Positions 8,307 to 16,470 of a stretch of DNA of 64,000 nt are shown piece by piece (within the stretch, counting starts at the first letter, position 1; every line of letters starts with the position of its first letter). The stretch comes from Amycolatopsis thailandensis (GTDB lineage: Bacteria; Actinomycetota; Actinomycetes; Mycobacteriales; Pseudonocardiaceae): positions 1-64,000 of the forward strand of contig NZ_NMQT01000103.1 of assembly GCF_002234405.1 (NCBI RefSeq), read 5' to 3'. The notes below the pieces were generated by a model. It was not told the origin of the DNA, ran no database searches, and saw only the letters and a program-made list of their open reading frames with translations. The position numbers and the translations under genes were made by a program.

Positions 8307-9815
8307 TCAATCGCGGCGTGACTCCCCGGCCCGGGTCAACGGCGACATCGGTGCCCGGGGGGAGGGAGGAACGGTGGAAGGCGCCAGGACCACGCGGTTC
8401 CGTCCACTCCGCTTCGCCTGGTACATGGCCGTGTCCGCCGCGCGGAACAGCTCGCCGTAGTCCGTCGAGTGCTCGGGCGAGAGCCCGACGCCGATCGACA
8501 CGGTGCAGCCGTGGATCGGTCCCACCGCGCGGGGTTCGTTGGTGGCGTGTCCGCTGGCGAGTTCCGTCAGCCCGGTGATCGCGGTCTTCGCGACGGCTTC
8601 CCGGATCCGCTCGGCGATCCGCATCGCCTCCTCGCGGGTGGTGTCCGGCAGCAGGACCGAGAACTCCTCGCCGCCCCAGCGCCCGACGACGTCCGTGGCG
8701 CGGGTGTTCTGCCGGAGCACCGCGCTGACGCAGCCGAGCACGATGTCACCGCCGGAATGCCCGTACTTGTCGTTCCACTGCTTGAAGTGGTCGAGATCCA
8801 GCATCAGGAACGCGGTCGGCCGCCGGTCGGTCTGGTCTTCCAGCAGCCGCAAGGCGGCCGGGGCGTGGAAGGAGTCCTCGGTCAGCAGCCCGGTCTTCCG
8901 GTCGCGCTGGCTGCGCGCGATCGTGTCCGCCAGCGTCTGCGAAAGCCGGGTCGAGCGCAGCGCGACCCCGATCATCACCAGCGGCACCAGCGCGATGTTG
9001 ACCGCGCCGAGGATCGTGGTGCACGCGGCGAGCTGGAGCGCGTAGACGAAGTCCGCGTTGTCGGCCCAGCTGCCGATCAGCTTCTGCCGACGCCAGCCGC
9101 CCCACGCCAGGCCACGCGCGATGCTGATCAGGAGCGTTTGCGACGCGAAGTACCAGAGCGCCGCGCCCACCAGGGTGACGGCGGCGACCACGATGTCGCC
9201 CGCTCGCTGGGGGAGCGTTCCCGAGTCGAGCCAGGTGTGCACCGACGTCAGCCGGGTGATCGCGTGCACGCCGAGGATGGAGGCGGCATGCGCGGCGGTG
9301 GTGAACAGGAACGTCGTCATCGCCTTGTGCGCGATGGAATAGCGCTGCACGCGCACCATCAGCAGCAGCGCCAGTGACAACGTGGGCGGCAGGAGGACGG
9401 CCGCGCTGCCCAGCCAGACGGCGGTCTGGTCGATGTGCTCGCCCCGCCGGTCGTCGGCGCGTCGCTGTTCCTCGGGATGCTGGGTCTGGACGAGATACCA
9501 GATCGCGCAACCCGCGATCACCCCGAAGCGGACGAGGTCCGTGGTCGTGACGGAAGCACTGACTTGCGATTTCAATGCCCAGACCGCGACCGCGATCTCG
9601 GTACCGAGCATCCAGAAGACCGCCGCGGGCGGCAGTCGCCACAGTTCCCACCCCGCCGGATGCCGCAGGGTGTTCCAGGCGCGACCACGCAGCCGCCAGA
9701 CGCGGGCGGCGGCGAGGCCGACGGTGTCGGCGAAACCCCGGAGTGAACCGGGCGGCCGCTCAGAGACCGCGTCACGGTCGTGCTTGCCGAACTCGCTGAC
9801 GGGGTCCACCTCCAT
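8307..9815 (-). CDS. Membrane-bound diguanylate cyclase (GGDEF)
   Basis: A 502-residue protein with a cytoplasmic N-terminus, about seven or eight membrane helices (residues ~70-300) and a C-terminal GGDEF domain. The signature is GGEEF in VVGRWGGEEFSVLLPD, a catalytically competent variant. RATD lies five residues upstream and is a typical RxxD product-inhibition site. DLDHFKQWNDKYGH is the metal/GTP-binding motif. It should make cyclic di-GMP in response to a membrane signal; in filamentous actinomycetes that messenger controls development. No EAL domain is present. It is convergent with the PAP2 gene, stops 4 bp apart. Confidence 0.93.
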   Translation of the reverse strand: MEVDPVSEFGKHDRDAVSERPPGSLRGFADTVGLAAARVWRLRGRAWNTLRHPAGWELWRLPPAAVFWMLGTEIAVAVWALKSQVSASVTTTDLVRFGVIAGCAIWYLVQTQHPEEQRRADDRRGEHIDQTAVWLGSAAVLLPPTLSLALLLMVRVQRYSIAHKAMTTFLFTTAAHAASILGVHAITRLTSVHTWLDSGTLPQRAGDIVVAAVTLVGAALWYFASQTLLISIARGLAWGGWRRQKLIGSWADNADFVYALQLAACTTILGAVNIALVPLVMIGVALRSTRLSQTLADTIARSQRDRKTGLLTEDSFHAPAALRLLEDQTDRRPTAFLMLDLDHFKQWNDKYGHSGGDIVLGCVSAVLRQNTRATDVVGRWGGEEFSVLLPDTTREEAMRIAERIREAVAKTAITGLTELASGHATNEPRAVGPIHGCTVSIGVGLSPEHSTDYGELFRAADTAMYQAKRSGRNRVVLAPSTVPPSPRAPMSPLTRAGESRRD

Positions 9816-9956
9816 TCGTCACGCACCGCACCCGCTTCGATCTTGCTGGGTGACCGTGAGGGGGTGACAGGGGGACCGCGTTGACGATCGCGTGAGACAG
9901 GCCGATGCCTGCGTTCGCCGGAACCGGGGTCGCCACCAGCTGGCATCGTGGCACGT

Positions 9957-11177
9957 ATGCCTGATGCCGCATACGACGCCGCCGCGGTCCCCGTGATGTT
10001 CGGTCCGGATTTCGACAGAGATCCGTCTCCTGCCTACGAATGGCTTCGTTCGAACGCCCCGGCGTTCCGGCTTCCGCTGCCCGGCGACACCTGGACCTGG
10101 CTGCTGACCCGGCACGCGGACGTCGTTTCCGCGATGGCCGACCCCCGGTTGTCCAAATGCCCGTCCGTCGCCGCGGACCACTGGCGCAAGGCCAATCTCG
10201 GTCTGCCCGCCGACCACCGGCCGACGCTCATCGGGCATATGAACAACTTCGAGGGCGAGGAGCACGCGCGGCTGCGCAAGGCCTGTGCCGGCGCGTTCGG
10301 CCCGCGCCGGTTGCAGCACATGCGTGACCGCACGCATCAGCTCGCGAACGAACTGCTGGACCCGATCCTCGACCGGGGCGAGGGCGACCTCGTCGAGGAT
10401 TTCGCGTACCCGCTGGGAATCCGGTCGATCTGCGAGCTGATCGGCATCCCCGGGACCCTGCTGGACGAGGTCCGCCCGCCCGCGCTGGTGGTCGCCGCCG
10501 GCGATGTCACCGACATGGCGTCGATGATCGAGGCGACCGACGACCTGGACGCGCTGCTCGCCGACGTCGTCGCCCGCAAGCGCGCCGAACCCGGCGCGGA
10601 CCTGATCAGCGACCTGCTCACCCAGGAGGCCGACGGCAGGCTGACCGACGACGAGGTCGCCGCGACGGCGTTCCTCTCCCTGATCGCCGGGCACGAGACG
10701 ACGATCAGCCTCATCGCGTCCACCGCGCTGACCCTCATCACGCATCCGGAAGAAGCGGCCCGCGCCCGCGCCGACGGCTCGTACCTGACGCTCGCCATCG
10801 AAGAGGTCCTGCGCCGCGACACCCCGTTGCAGAACACCAGCTGGCGGTTCGTCACCGAGCCGATGGAACTCGCCGGACAGCGGATGGAGGCGGGAGACCC
10901 GATCCTGTTGTCGTTGCTGGCGGCCAATCGCGATCCGGAGGTCCACCCGGAACCGCTCGCTTTCCGCCCGGGCGAACGGCCGGTGCGGCATGTGGCCTTC
11001 GGGGTCGGGCCGCATATCTGCATCGGCGCCGCGCTCGCCCGCATGCAGGCGTCCGCGGCGCTGGAGACGTTGTTCGGCCGCGCGCCGTCGATGACGCTGA
11101 CCGTGCCCGAGGACCGGCTGGTGTGGTGGCCGAGCGCGATCACCCGAGGCCTGCACAACCTCCCGGTGAAACTCTAG
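9957..11177 (+). CDS. Cytochrome P450
   Basis: A 406-residue soluble bacterial P450. The I-helix oxygen-activation motif is AGHETTIS, the ExxR motif is EEVLRR, and the haem-binding loop is FGVGPHICIGAALARM with the cysteine ligand in HICIG. The substrate cannot be inferred and no ferredoxin or reductase gene is adjacent, so electrons must come from elsewhere. An in-frame GTG nine bases upstream (9948) is an equally possible start; neither has a ribosome binding site, so translation may be leaderless. A large hairpin follows the gene. Confidence 0.92.
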   Translation: MPDAAYDAAAVPVMFGPDFDRDPSPAYEWLRSNAPAFRLPLPGDTWTWLLTRHADVVSAMADPRLSKCPSVAADHWRKANLGLPADHRPTLIGHMNNFEGEEHARLRKACAGAFGPRRLQHMRDRTHQLANELLDPILDRGEGDLVEDFAYPLGIRSICELIGIPGTLLDEVRPPALVVAAGDVTDMASMIEATDDLDALLADVVARKRAEPGADLISDLLTQEADGRLTDDEVAATAFLSLIAGHETTISLIASTALTLITHPEEAARARADGSYLTLAIEEVLRRDTPLQNTSWRFVTEPMELAGQRMEAGDPILLSLLAANRDPEVHPEPLAFRPGERPVRHVAFGVGPHICIGAALARMQASAALETLFGRAPSMTLTVPEDRLVWWPSAITRGLHNLPVKL

Positions 11178-11184
11178 GCCGGTG

Positions 11185-11263
11185 GCTGAAGGGAACCATG
11201 CCCGCATCGCATGAGGTGAAAGCGCCCTTCACCGCGTCGCATGCGGAGAAAGTCCCCTTCAGC
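11185..11263. terminator. Bidirectional terminator between P450 and XRE regulator
   Basis: A long imperfect hairpin fills the gap between the convergent genes. The outer arms are GCTGAAGGG and CCCCTTCAGC; an inner pairing joins CCGCATCGCATG-type sequence with its complement, and GGTGAAAGCGCCCTTCACC lies at the apex. Stems with GAAGGG/CCCTTC edges recur at several convergent gene ends in this window. Confidence 0.6.
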
Positions 11264-11268
11264 TCGCT

Positions 11269-13551
11269 CTAGACGGCGCCCTCGATACGGCCGCGCAGCA
11301 CGTTCGCCTTGCGGTCGTCGAGATCCATGACGAGCTGGAGCGCGTCGCGCCAGGCGGTCATGGCCTCCTCGGTGTGCCCTTGCGCGGCCAGCGCGCAGCC
11401 GCGTTCGTCGAGCGCGTCGGCCTGTCCCCAGACGTCGCCGCAGTTCCGGTAGGCGGTCAGCGCCCCCTCGCAGTACCCGAGCGCCTGCTCCGGGTCGCCG
11501 AACCGGCGGCAGGTCCGGGCGAGCGGCACCAGCGCGAAGCCCATTCCGTGCTGGTCGGCGTCCTTCGCGTAGGCGTCATAGGCGCGCAGGCCGTGGTCGA
11601 GGGCCAGATCTCGTTCGCCGAGATCGCGGTAGGCGCGGCCGAGATGGACCCGCGCGGTCGCTTCGCCGAGCTGGTACCCGATCCGCGTGTTCACGGCCAC
11701 GCTCTCTTCGGCGAGCCGCACGGCCTCGGGGTAGTCCTCGCGTTCGTGCGCGATGTTCCCGAGTCCCACCAGCGCCCAGCCGAGACTCGGGTTCTCGCCG
11801 ATCTCCTTCGAGAGCTCGACGGCCTCGCCGAACAGTTCGTGCGCGCGGTCGAGATCCCCGCGCCGCCGGTGCGCCTCGGCGAGGTTGATCGCCGACCACG
11901 CGTGCCCGCCGGGGTCGCCGCCCGCCTTCGCGGATTCGATCGCGACCTCGTGGCTGGAGATCCACGTCTGCCACGGCCTGCCGAGCAGGTGGTAGTCGAA
12001 CAACTCGACCGGCAGCCGCCAGCCGGTCTCGTACAGCCCGTGGTCCAGCGCCAGCCGGGCGACACCGGTGATGCTCGGCATCTCCGACGCGCACCAGATG
12101 TAGGCCTCGTCGAAGGTGGCGAACCGGAGCGGCTCGACGCCTTCGGGCGCGGGCCCCAGGTCGATGTGGTGGTCGCGGGCCGGGGTCAGCGTCCAGCTCG
12201 CCGCGTTGGCGCCGTGGAGATACCACTGGGTCAGCCGGGAAACAGCCGCCTGCCGCTCCTCCCGCCATTGCTCGGCGGTGGCCTCCTCGGCGGCGTAGAC
12301 GCGCAGCAGGTCGTGGAACCGGTAGTACTGAGCGCCGACCTGCTGGACGAGATGTGCCTGCACGAGCCTGTCGAGCAGCCGCCGTGCGTCGTGTTCGGGC
12401 AGTCCGGCGAGCGCGGCCGCCGCGCCCGCGGGGAAACGCGGTCCGGGATGGAGGCCGAGCAGCCGGAACATGCGGGCGGTGTCGGCTTCGAGCGCGCGGT
12501 AGGACCAGCTGAACGCGGCCCGGACCCCGACGGCGTCGTCGTCGACAGCGAGCAGTTCCAGCCGCCGCCCCTCGGCGACGAGTTCGCGGGCGAGGTCGCC
12601 GACACTCTGATGGGGATGCGTGGCGACCCGTTCGGCGGCGATGTTCACCGCCAGCGGCAGCGCCGCGCACAACCGGACGAGCTTGCCGACGCCCTCGGGG
12701 TCGCCCGCCGCGCGTTCGTCGCCGATGAGGTCGGCCATGAGCCGCGTCGCCTCGAGATCTTCCAGCGGTTCCAGGGAAACCTGGACCGCGCCGCTGCCGA
12801 CGACGAGGCCGGAGAGCCGTCGCCTGCTGGTGATCAGCACGGTGGTGTCCGGGGTGCCGGGCAGCACCGGCCGCACCTGATGCGAGTCGAGCGCGTTGTC
12901 CAGCACGACGAGGGTGCGCTGGCCGCGCAGCAGCCCGCGCAGGAGCGCGAGCCGCATGTGCTCCTCGGCGGGGACCCGGTCGGGGCGGACGCCGACGCAG
13001 CGGAGGAGATCGTCGAGGATGTCGGCGGGCTGCGCGGGCGAGCCCGCCGCGTACCCGCGCAGATCCGACCAGAGGACGCCGTCGAACTCTTCCTGCCGCC
13101 GGTTCGCCCAATGCAGCGCGAGCGCGGTCTTCCCGACGCCGGGCGGTCCGGCCACGAAGACCACTTTGGCGGGTCCGGTGAACACTTTTTCGTCGAGCAA
13201 CGCGAAGTGTTCTTCGCGGCCGACGAAATGGCCCGGCGGCGGGGGGAGGTGGACGTACGGTTCCGCGCGGGCGGCTTCGGCGAGGACGATCAGTGTCCCG
13301 CCCGCCTCCAGCGCGCGATCGCAGGATTCGGCGAATTCCGCGCTCGGCGGGGTGAGGCCGCGTTCGACCCGGCTGATCAGACTTTTGTCGACGTAGGCCA
13401 GTTTCTGGAGTTCGCGCAACGCGAGTCCTTTGGCCTGCCGCCGCTGTCGCAGCGCACGGCCGAACGCCAGTGCTGCCGTCGAAACCGGCCTCGGTTCCGC
13501 GCGTGCTTTCCCGGTCTCCCCGGATCTGGCCGAGCCGGAATTCTCGGTCAC
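11269..13551 (-). CDS. XRE-NB-ARC-TPR transcriptional regulator (STAND ATPase)
   Basis: About 760 residues. The N-terminal XRE helix-turn-helix contains FGRALRQRRQAKGLALRELQ and SLISRVERGLTPP. The NB-ARC NTPase has Walker A VAGPPGVGKTALAL, Walker B-like TLVVLDNALD and the sensor LITSRRRL. The C-terminal third consists of tetratricopeptide repeats (HAWSAINLAEAHRRRGDLD, SLGWALVGLGNIAHEREDYP and others). Such STAND proteins are ligand-gated switches, often pathway-specific regulators in actinomycetes. I prefer the GTG at 13551, which has AAAGG eight bases upstream, over the GTG at 13560. The target is unknown. Confidence 0.88.
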   Translation of the reverse strand: MTENSGSARSGETGKARAEPRPVSTAALAFGRALRQRRQAKGLALRELQKLAYVDKSLISRVERGLTPPSAEFAESCDRALEAGGTLIVLAEAARAEPYVHLPPPPGHFVGREEHFALLDEKVFTGPAKVVFVAGPPGVGKTALALHWANRRQEEFDGVLWSDLRGYAAGSPAQPADILDDLLRCVGVRPDRVPAEEHMRLALLRGLLRGQRTLVVLDNALDSHQVRPVLPGTPDTTVLITSRRRLSGLVVGSGAVQVSLEPLEDLEATRLMADLIGDERAAGDPEGVGKLVRLCAALPLAVNIAAERVATHPHQSVGDLARELVAEGRRLELLAVDDDAVGVRAAFSWSYRALEADTARMFRLLGLHPGPRFPAGAAAALAGLPEHDARRLLDRLVQAHLVQQVGAQYYRFHDLLRVYAAEEATAEQWREERQAAVSRLTQWYLHGANAASWTLTPARDHHIDLGPAPEGVEPLRFATFDEAYIWCASEMPSITGVARLALDHGLYETGWRLPVELFDYHLLGRPWQTWISSHEVAIESAKAGGDPGGHAWSAINLAEAHRRRGDLDRAHELFGEAVELSKEIGENPSLGWALVGLGNIAHEREDYPEAVRLAEESVAVNTRIGYQLGEATARVHLGRAYRDLGERDLALDHGLRAYDAYAKDADQHGMGFALVPLARTCRRFGDPEQALGYCEGALTAYRNCGDVWGQADALDERGCALAAQGHTEEAMTAWRDALQLVMDLDDRKANVLRGRIEGAV

Positions 13552-13715
13552 CAGAAGCACCTTTCTTCCCGCACCGCGGCAGATCGTGCCACAACCTTCC
13601 CATTACCTGGGTCACAACACGGCCACTGGGTGTGCGGAGGCGCGAAGAGAGCCCCCAAACTGTGCGAGAACGCGCCCGTTCCCCACCGGTGCGCCGGTCG
13701 AAAGGGAGGTGGATC

Positions 13716-13736
13716 ATGCGCGACCGCGAAATGTGA
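13716..13736 (+). CDS. Possible leader peptide MRDREM
   Basis: ATG CGC GAC CGC GAA ATG TGA follows an excellent ribosome binding site (GGGAGGTGG, six bases before the ATG). A tiny ORF with such a site, about 50 bp ahead of an intrinsic-terminator-like hairpin and on the same strand as the DMT exporter, fits a translated leader controlling readthrough. The peptide has no run of one amino acid, so classical amino-acid attenuation is not evident. Confidence 0.35.
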   Translation: MRDREM

Positions 13737-13789
13737 GCAGGCCCTGTTCCGCTTGCGAACAACCCGGCGAGTACTGATCTCCTCGGAAA

Positions 13790-13824
13790 CCGGCCGTGGC
13801 CGCCTTCCCGGCGGCCACGGCCGG
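13790..13824 (+). terminator. Strong GC hairpin before the DMT transporter
   Basis: A perfect 15-bp stem (CCGGCCGTGGCCGCC and its complement) has a 5-nt loop and is followed by GCCCTTTCGG, a weak pyrimidine tract. It lies downstream of the leader ORF and upstream of the exporter start at 13939, so it may be an attenuator or simply end a short RNA. Confidence 0.6.
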
Positions 13825-13938
13825 GCCCTTTCGGAACATGTAGGAACACTTAACGTCGGTGTAGATCTTTTCACTTGTCCTGACGAGTCGTCCGAGGCAG
13901 TTTGGAGTGGTATCGAGCGGCCCGGCGAAAGGAACGAA

Positions 13939-14874
13939 GTGAGCATCGGCGCGCCGGGAACCCTGGTCCGGATGGGCGTTCTCGCCCTGTTGTGGGGATC
14001 GGGGTTCCTGTGGATCAAGCTCGCGCTGACCGGGCTGGCGCCCGTTCAGGTGACCGTCATCCGCTGCGCCCTGGGCGCGGCCGTCCTCCTCGTGCTGAGC
14101 CGCCGGGCCGGGCAGCGCCTGCCGCGTGGCCGCCGGATCTGGGGCAGGCTCCTCGTCGCCGCCTTCTTCTGCAACGCCCTGCCGTTCGCGTTGTTCAGCA
14201 TCGGCGAGCTGACCGTCGATTCCGGTATCGCGGGGGTGATGAACGCGACGACCCCGCTGTGGGCGTTGCTGATCGGCCTGTCGATCGGCACCGAACGCCG
14301 GGTCACCGCACTCCGGGTCGGCGGGCTGGTCCTCGGTTTCGCCGGGATCCTGCTGATCTTCGCGCCCTGGCAGAAGAGTGGCCTGCTCGGCTGGGGAACG
14401 CTGGCCCTGCTCGGCGCCGGCCTCAGTTACGCCATCGCTTTCGCTTACATGGGGCGGAAACTCGTCGGCCAGGGTGGGCCGATCGCGATCTCCGCCGCGC
14501 AGCTGCTGACCGCCACCGGGCTGAGCGCGCTCGCGCTGCCGTTCGACGCCGAGCCCGCCGGGCCGCTGAACGTGACCGCGGTGATCGCCGTCGTCGTCCT
14601 CGGCGTCTTCGGCACTGGCGTCACGTTCTATCTGAACTACCGGCTCATCGCCGACGAAGGCGCGACCTCCGCGGCGACCGTCGGCTATCTGCTGCCCGTC
14701 GTCTCGGTCGCGCTGGGCGCGATCGTGCTCGGCGAGGAACTCGGCCCGCGCGTGCTGGCCGGGATGGCGGTCGTACTGCTCGGAGTCGCCCTGACGCGCT
14801 ACGTGAGGTCTTCGGCGAGCAGATCCATCAGCAACCCGTCGTGCCAGCCGTCGCCCTCGGTGTCACGTTCGTAG
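13939..14874 (+). CDS. EamA/DMT-family transporter
   Basis: A 311-residue drug/metabolite exporter with ten hydrophobic segments in two EamA repeats. The first begins MGVLALLWGSGFLWIKLAL; the second contains LGWGTLALLGAGLSYAIAFA and ends GYLLPVVSVALGAIVLGEEL. The GTG at 13939 has AAAGGAA eight bases upstream. Its last 76 bases overlap the 3' end of the convergent acetyltransferase, giving an unusual Ser-rich tail (RSSASRSISNPSCQ). The substrate is not predictable; relatives export amino acids or metabolites. Confidence 0.88.
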   Translation: MSIGAPGTLVRMGVLALLWGSGFLWIKLALTGLAPVQVTVIRCALGAAVLLVLSRRAGQRLPRGRRIWGRLLVAAFFCNALPFALFSIGELTVDSGIAGVMNATTPLWALLIGLSIGTERRVTALRVGGLVLGFAGILLIFAPWQKSGLLGWGTLALLGAGLSYAIAFAYMGRKLVGQGGPIAISAAQLLTATGLSALALPFDAEPAGPLNVTAVIAVVVLGVFGTGVTFYLNYRLIADEGATSAATVGYLLPVVSVALGAIVLGEELGPRVLAGMAVVLLGVALTRYVRSSASRSISNPSCQPSPSVSRS

Positions 14875-15293
14875 CGGCGCATCACCCCGACCTCGCGGAA
14901 CCCGACGGCCTTGTAGCAGCTGATCGCCGCCTTGTTGTCCGCGGCGGGATCGATCACCAGCCGGTGGTGCCCGCGATCGCGCACGAGATGGCGCGCCATC
15001 GTGCGGACCGTGTCCGTGCCCAGGCCCCGGCCGTGCTGCGCCGGGTCGAGGAAGAGGTCGACCGAGGCGTGCCGGTACATCGGGTCGTCCTCTTCGCCGT
15101 ACTGCACGAAGCCGCGGACGACGCCTTCCTCCAGCACGGTGAAATGGGCCGTCGTCGGATCGTCGAACGGCCAGGTGGGGGAGTCCTCGACCGAACCCCA
15201 GCGGGCTCTGACCCCGGCCGTGCCGCGGATCCGGCGCAGTTCCTGGACGTGGGCTTCGGTGACCGGGGTCAGGGTCACGATCTCCCCGCGCAA
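14799..15293 (-). CDS. GNAT acetyltransferase, AAC(6')-like
   Basis: A 164-residue GCN5-type N-acetyltransferase. The acetyl-CoA loop is QHGRGLGTDTVRTMARHL and the C-terminal motif is RLVIDPAADNKAAISCYKAVGF, a spacing seen in aminoglycoside 6'-N-acetyltransferase-like proteins. WHDGLLMDLLAEDL closes the fold. Aminoglycoside modification is possible but not shown. The only start in the displayed frame is a TTG at 15293; codons upstream (ending EPDLTTE) look coding but lack a start codon, so the true N-terminus is uncertain. The 3' end overlaps the DMT gene. Confidence 0.82.
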   Translation of the reverse strand: MRGEIVTLTPVTEAHVQELRRIRGTAGVRARWGSVEDSPTWPFDDPTTAHFTVLEEGVVRGFVQYGEEDDPMYRHASVDLFLDPAQHGRGLGTDTVRTMARHLVRDRGHHRLVIDPAADNKAAISCYKAVGFREVGVMRRYERDTEGDGWHDGLLMDLLAEDLT

Positions 15294-15438
15294 CTCGGTG
15301 GTCAGGTCCGGCTCCGTCCGCTCGTTCGAATGACGCCAGTCTAGGGAGAAACCGGCGGGCTCGCCGCCGGGACAGCAAGAAGGCGGGGGCCATCTCAGCC
15401 GGGATCAGGTATCAACGAAAGGGACACGGAGGTGGGTC

Positions 15439-15633
15439 ATGGGGAACCTGTTCGAAGAACCGGGTCCGGCCGGGGAACCGGTCGACTTCGGGGCGACGAC
15501 CGTGCGGGCCGCGGTGCTGCGCAAGGCGACCGAAGCGGTGGTCGCGAACGCCCGCGACGCGACGGATTGCCGGATGCTGCTGGACATGCTGGGGCTGAGT
15601 TCCGAGCGAGCCGACCGGTTCGACGCCGCCTGA
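15439..15633 (+). CDS. Small conserved actinobacterial protein (LLDMLGL family)
   Basis: A 64-residue acidic protein with a good ribosome binding site (GGAGG six bases before the ATG). A variable N-terminus is followed by a conserved helical segment with ARDATDCRMLLDMLGL. A paralogue at 47235-47426 shares the pattern (ATSAEDCAALLDMLGL), including the single cysteine and the closing LLDMLGL. No signal peptide or membrane segment. Function unknown. Its stop is immediately followed by the 48-bp inverted-repeat element. Confidence 0.7.
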   Translation: MGNLFEEPGPAGEPVDFGATTVRAAVLRKATEAVVANARDATDCRMLLDMLGLSSERADRFDAA

Positions 15634-15636
15634 GCC

Positions 15637-16019
15637 GCTCGTGAGTGGCAAGGTCGGTTAGAGCGGACCGGTATTTATCTACCCGCGCCTGACCGGGCGT
15701 AAGTGGTGGTTCCGCGGCTGCCGGGCGTGACGATGTAGGAATTGGGACGTTCAACGTCCCAATTCCTACATCGTCGCCGGGATGCCCGGTCTTGAACCTT
15801 GATCAACGGAGGATCGGGGACGTTGAGTGTCCTGGATCTTCCGTTGATCAAGGTCGTGCCGGGCGCGACCCGGTGGCAGACGAGGTGACGGGGGAAGATT
15901 CCGGACGTTCAACGGCCGGGATCTTCCCCCGTCGACCGCACCGGCTTTACTCGACCGCCAATCACACCAGTGGGTAGGTAAATACGAGTCGGTTAGAACC
16001 GGCCTAGCCACTCACGAGC
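15637..16019. repeat. 383-bp element with 48-bp terminal inverted repeats and three inner hairpins
   Basis: The terminal arms at 15637-15684 and 15972-16019 match at 39 of 48 positions when one is reverse-complemented; both outer edges read GCTCGTGAGTGG. Inside are three long palindromes: 15731-15773 (perfect 21-bp stem around one base), 15796-15854 (about 25-bp stem) and 15887-15933. Each has GGACGTT-like sequence at its apex. No protein-like ORF is present. It could be a MITE-like element, a structured RNA or a protein-binding array; it fills the whole gap between the small protein and the VOC gene. Confidence 0.75.
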
Positions 16020-16021
16020 CT

Positions 16022-16381
16022 TCAGCGGCGGGGCAGCACGCAGAACTCGTTGCCTTCCGGGTCGGCCATGACCACCCAGGGGTCCGGCTCGGGGTCTTCG
16101 ACGATCTTGGCGCCGAGTGACACGAGTCTGGCGACCTCCTCGCGCTGCTCGAGTTCGATGGGGGCGACGTCGAGATGTAGCCGGTTCTTGACGGACTTCT
16201 TCTCGGGAACCGGCTGGAACAACAGGCTCGGGACCTCTGGGCTCTTCAATTCCACGTAGGTCACGCCGTGGCCATCCGTCCACCGTTCGGTCTCGGGGTA
16301 GCCGAGCGCTTCCTTCCAAAACGCGGCCAGTGCTTCGGCCTCACGGCAGTCGACGGTGACGGCGAGCATCCGGGTTCGCAT
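16022..16381 (-). CDS. VOC/glyoxalase-like protein
   Basis: A 119-residue protein with the vicinal-oxygen-chelate fold: MLAVTVDCREAEALAAFWKEALGY, a central LHLDVAPIELEQREEVARL, and the C-terminal DPWVVMADPEGNEFCVL that is characteristic of glyoxalase-like domains in actinomycetes. Residues HLD and NEFCV are the usual metal-site positions in part of the family. Substrate unknown. ATG at 16369 is an alternative start. Its stop is two bases from the inverted-repeat element. Confidence 0.85.
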   Translation of the reverse strand: MRTRMLAVTVDCREAEALAAFWKEALGYPETERWTDGHGVTYVELKSPEVPSLLFQPVPEKKSVKNRLHLDVAPIELEQREEVARLVSLGAKIVEDPEPDPWVVMADPEGNEFCVLPRR

Positions 16382-16470
16382 CCGTCCACGGTGTCACGGA
16401 ACGGCGAGGTTTGCCGATCGCGCTGACGGGCATCCGGCGGACACGAGAGCCACTCGCCGAAGGGAGCACC

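Larger units (their letters stand above)
13552..13938. other. 387-bp intergenic region with leader ORF and terminator
   Basis: The region separates the divergent XRE regulator and DMT transporter. It contains a six-codon ORF with a strong ribosome binding site (13716-13736) and a 15-bp-stem hairpin (13790-13824). It should also carry the regulator promoter near 13560-13620 and the transporter promoter after the hairpin. Longer open frames here lack protein-like composition. Confidence 0.5.

Noticed and set aside
11374..13930. Very long forward open frame opposite the XRE-NB-ARC-TPR gene
   Set aside because: Arg/Pro/Gly-rich composition with no motifs; a GC-bias shadow of the reverse-strand gene. 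Only its 3' part (from 13939) is real, as the DMT transporter.
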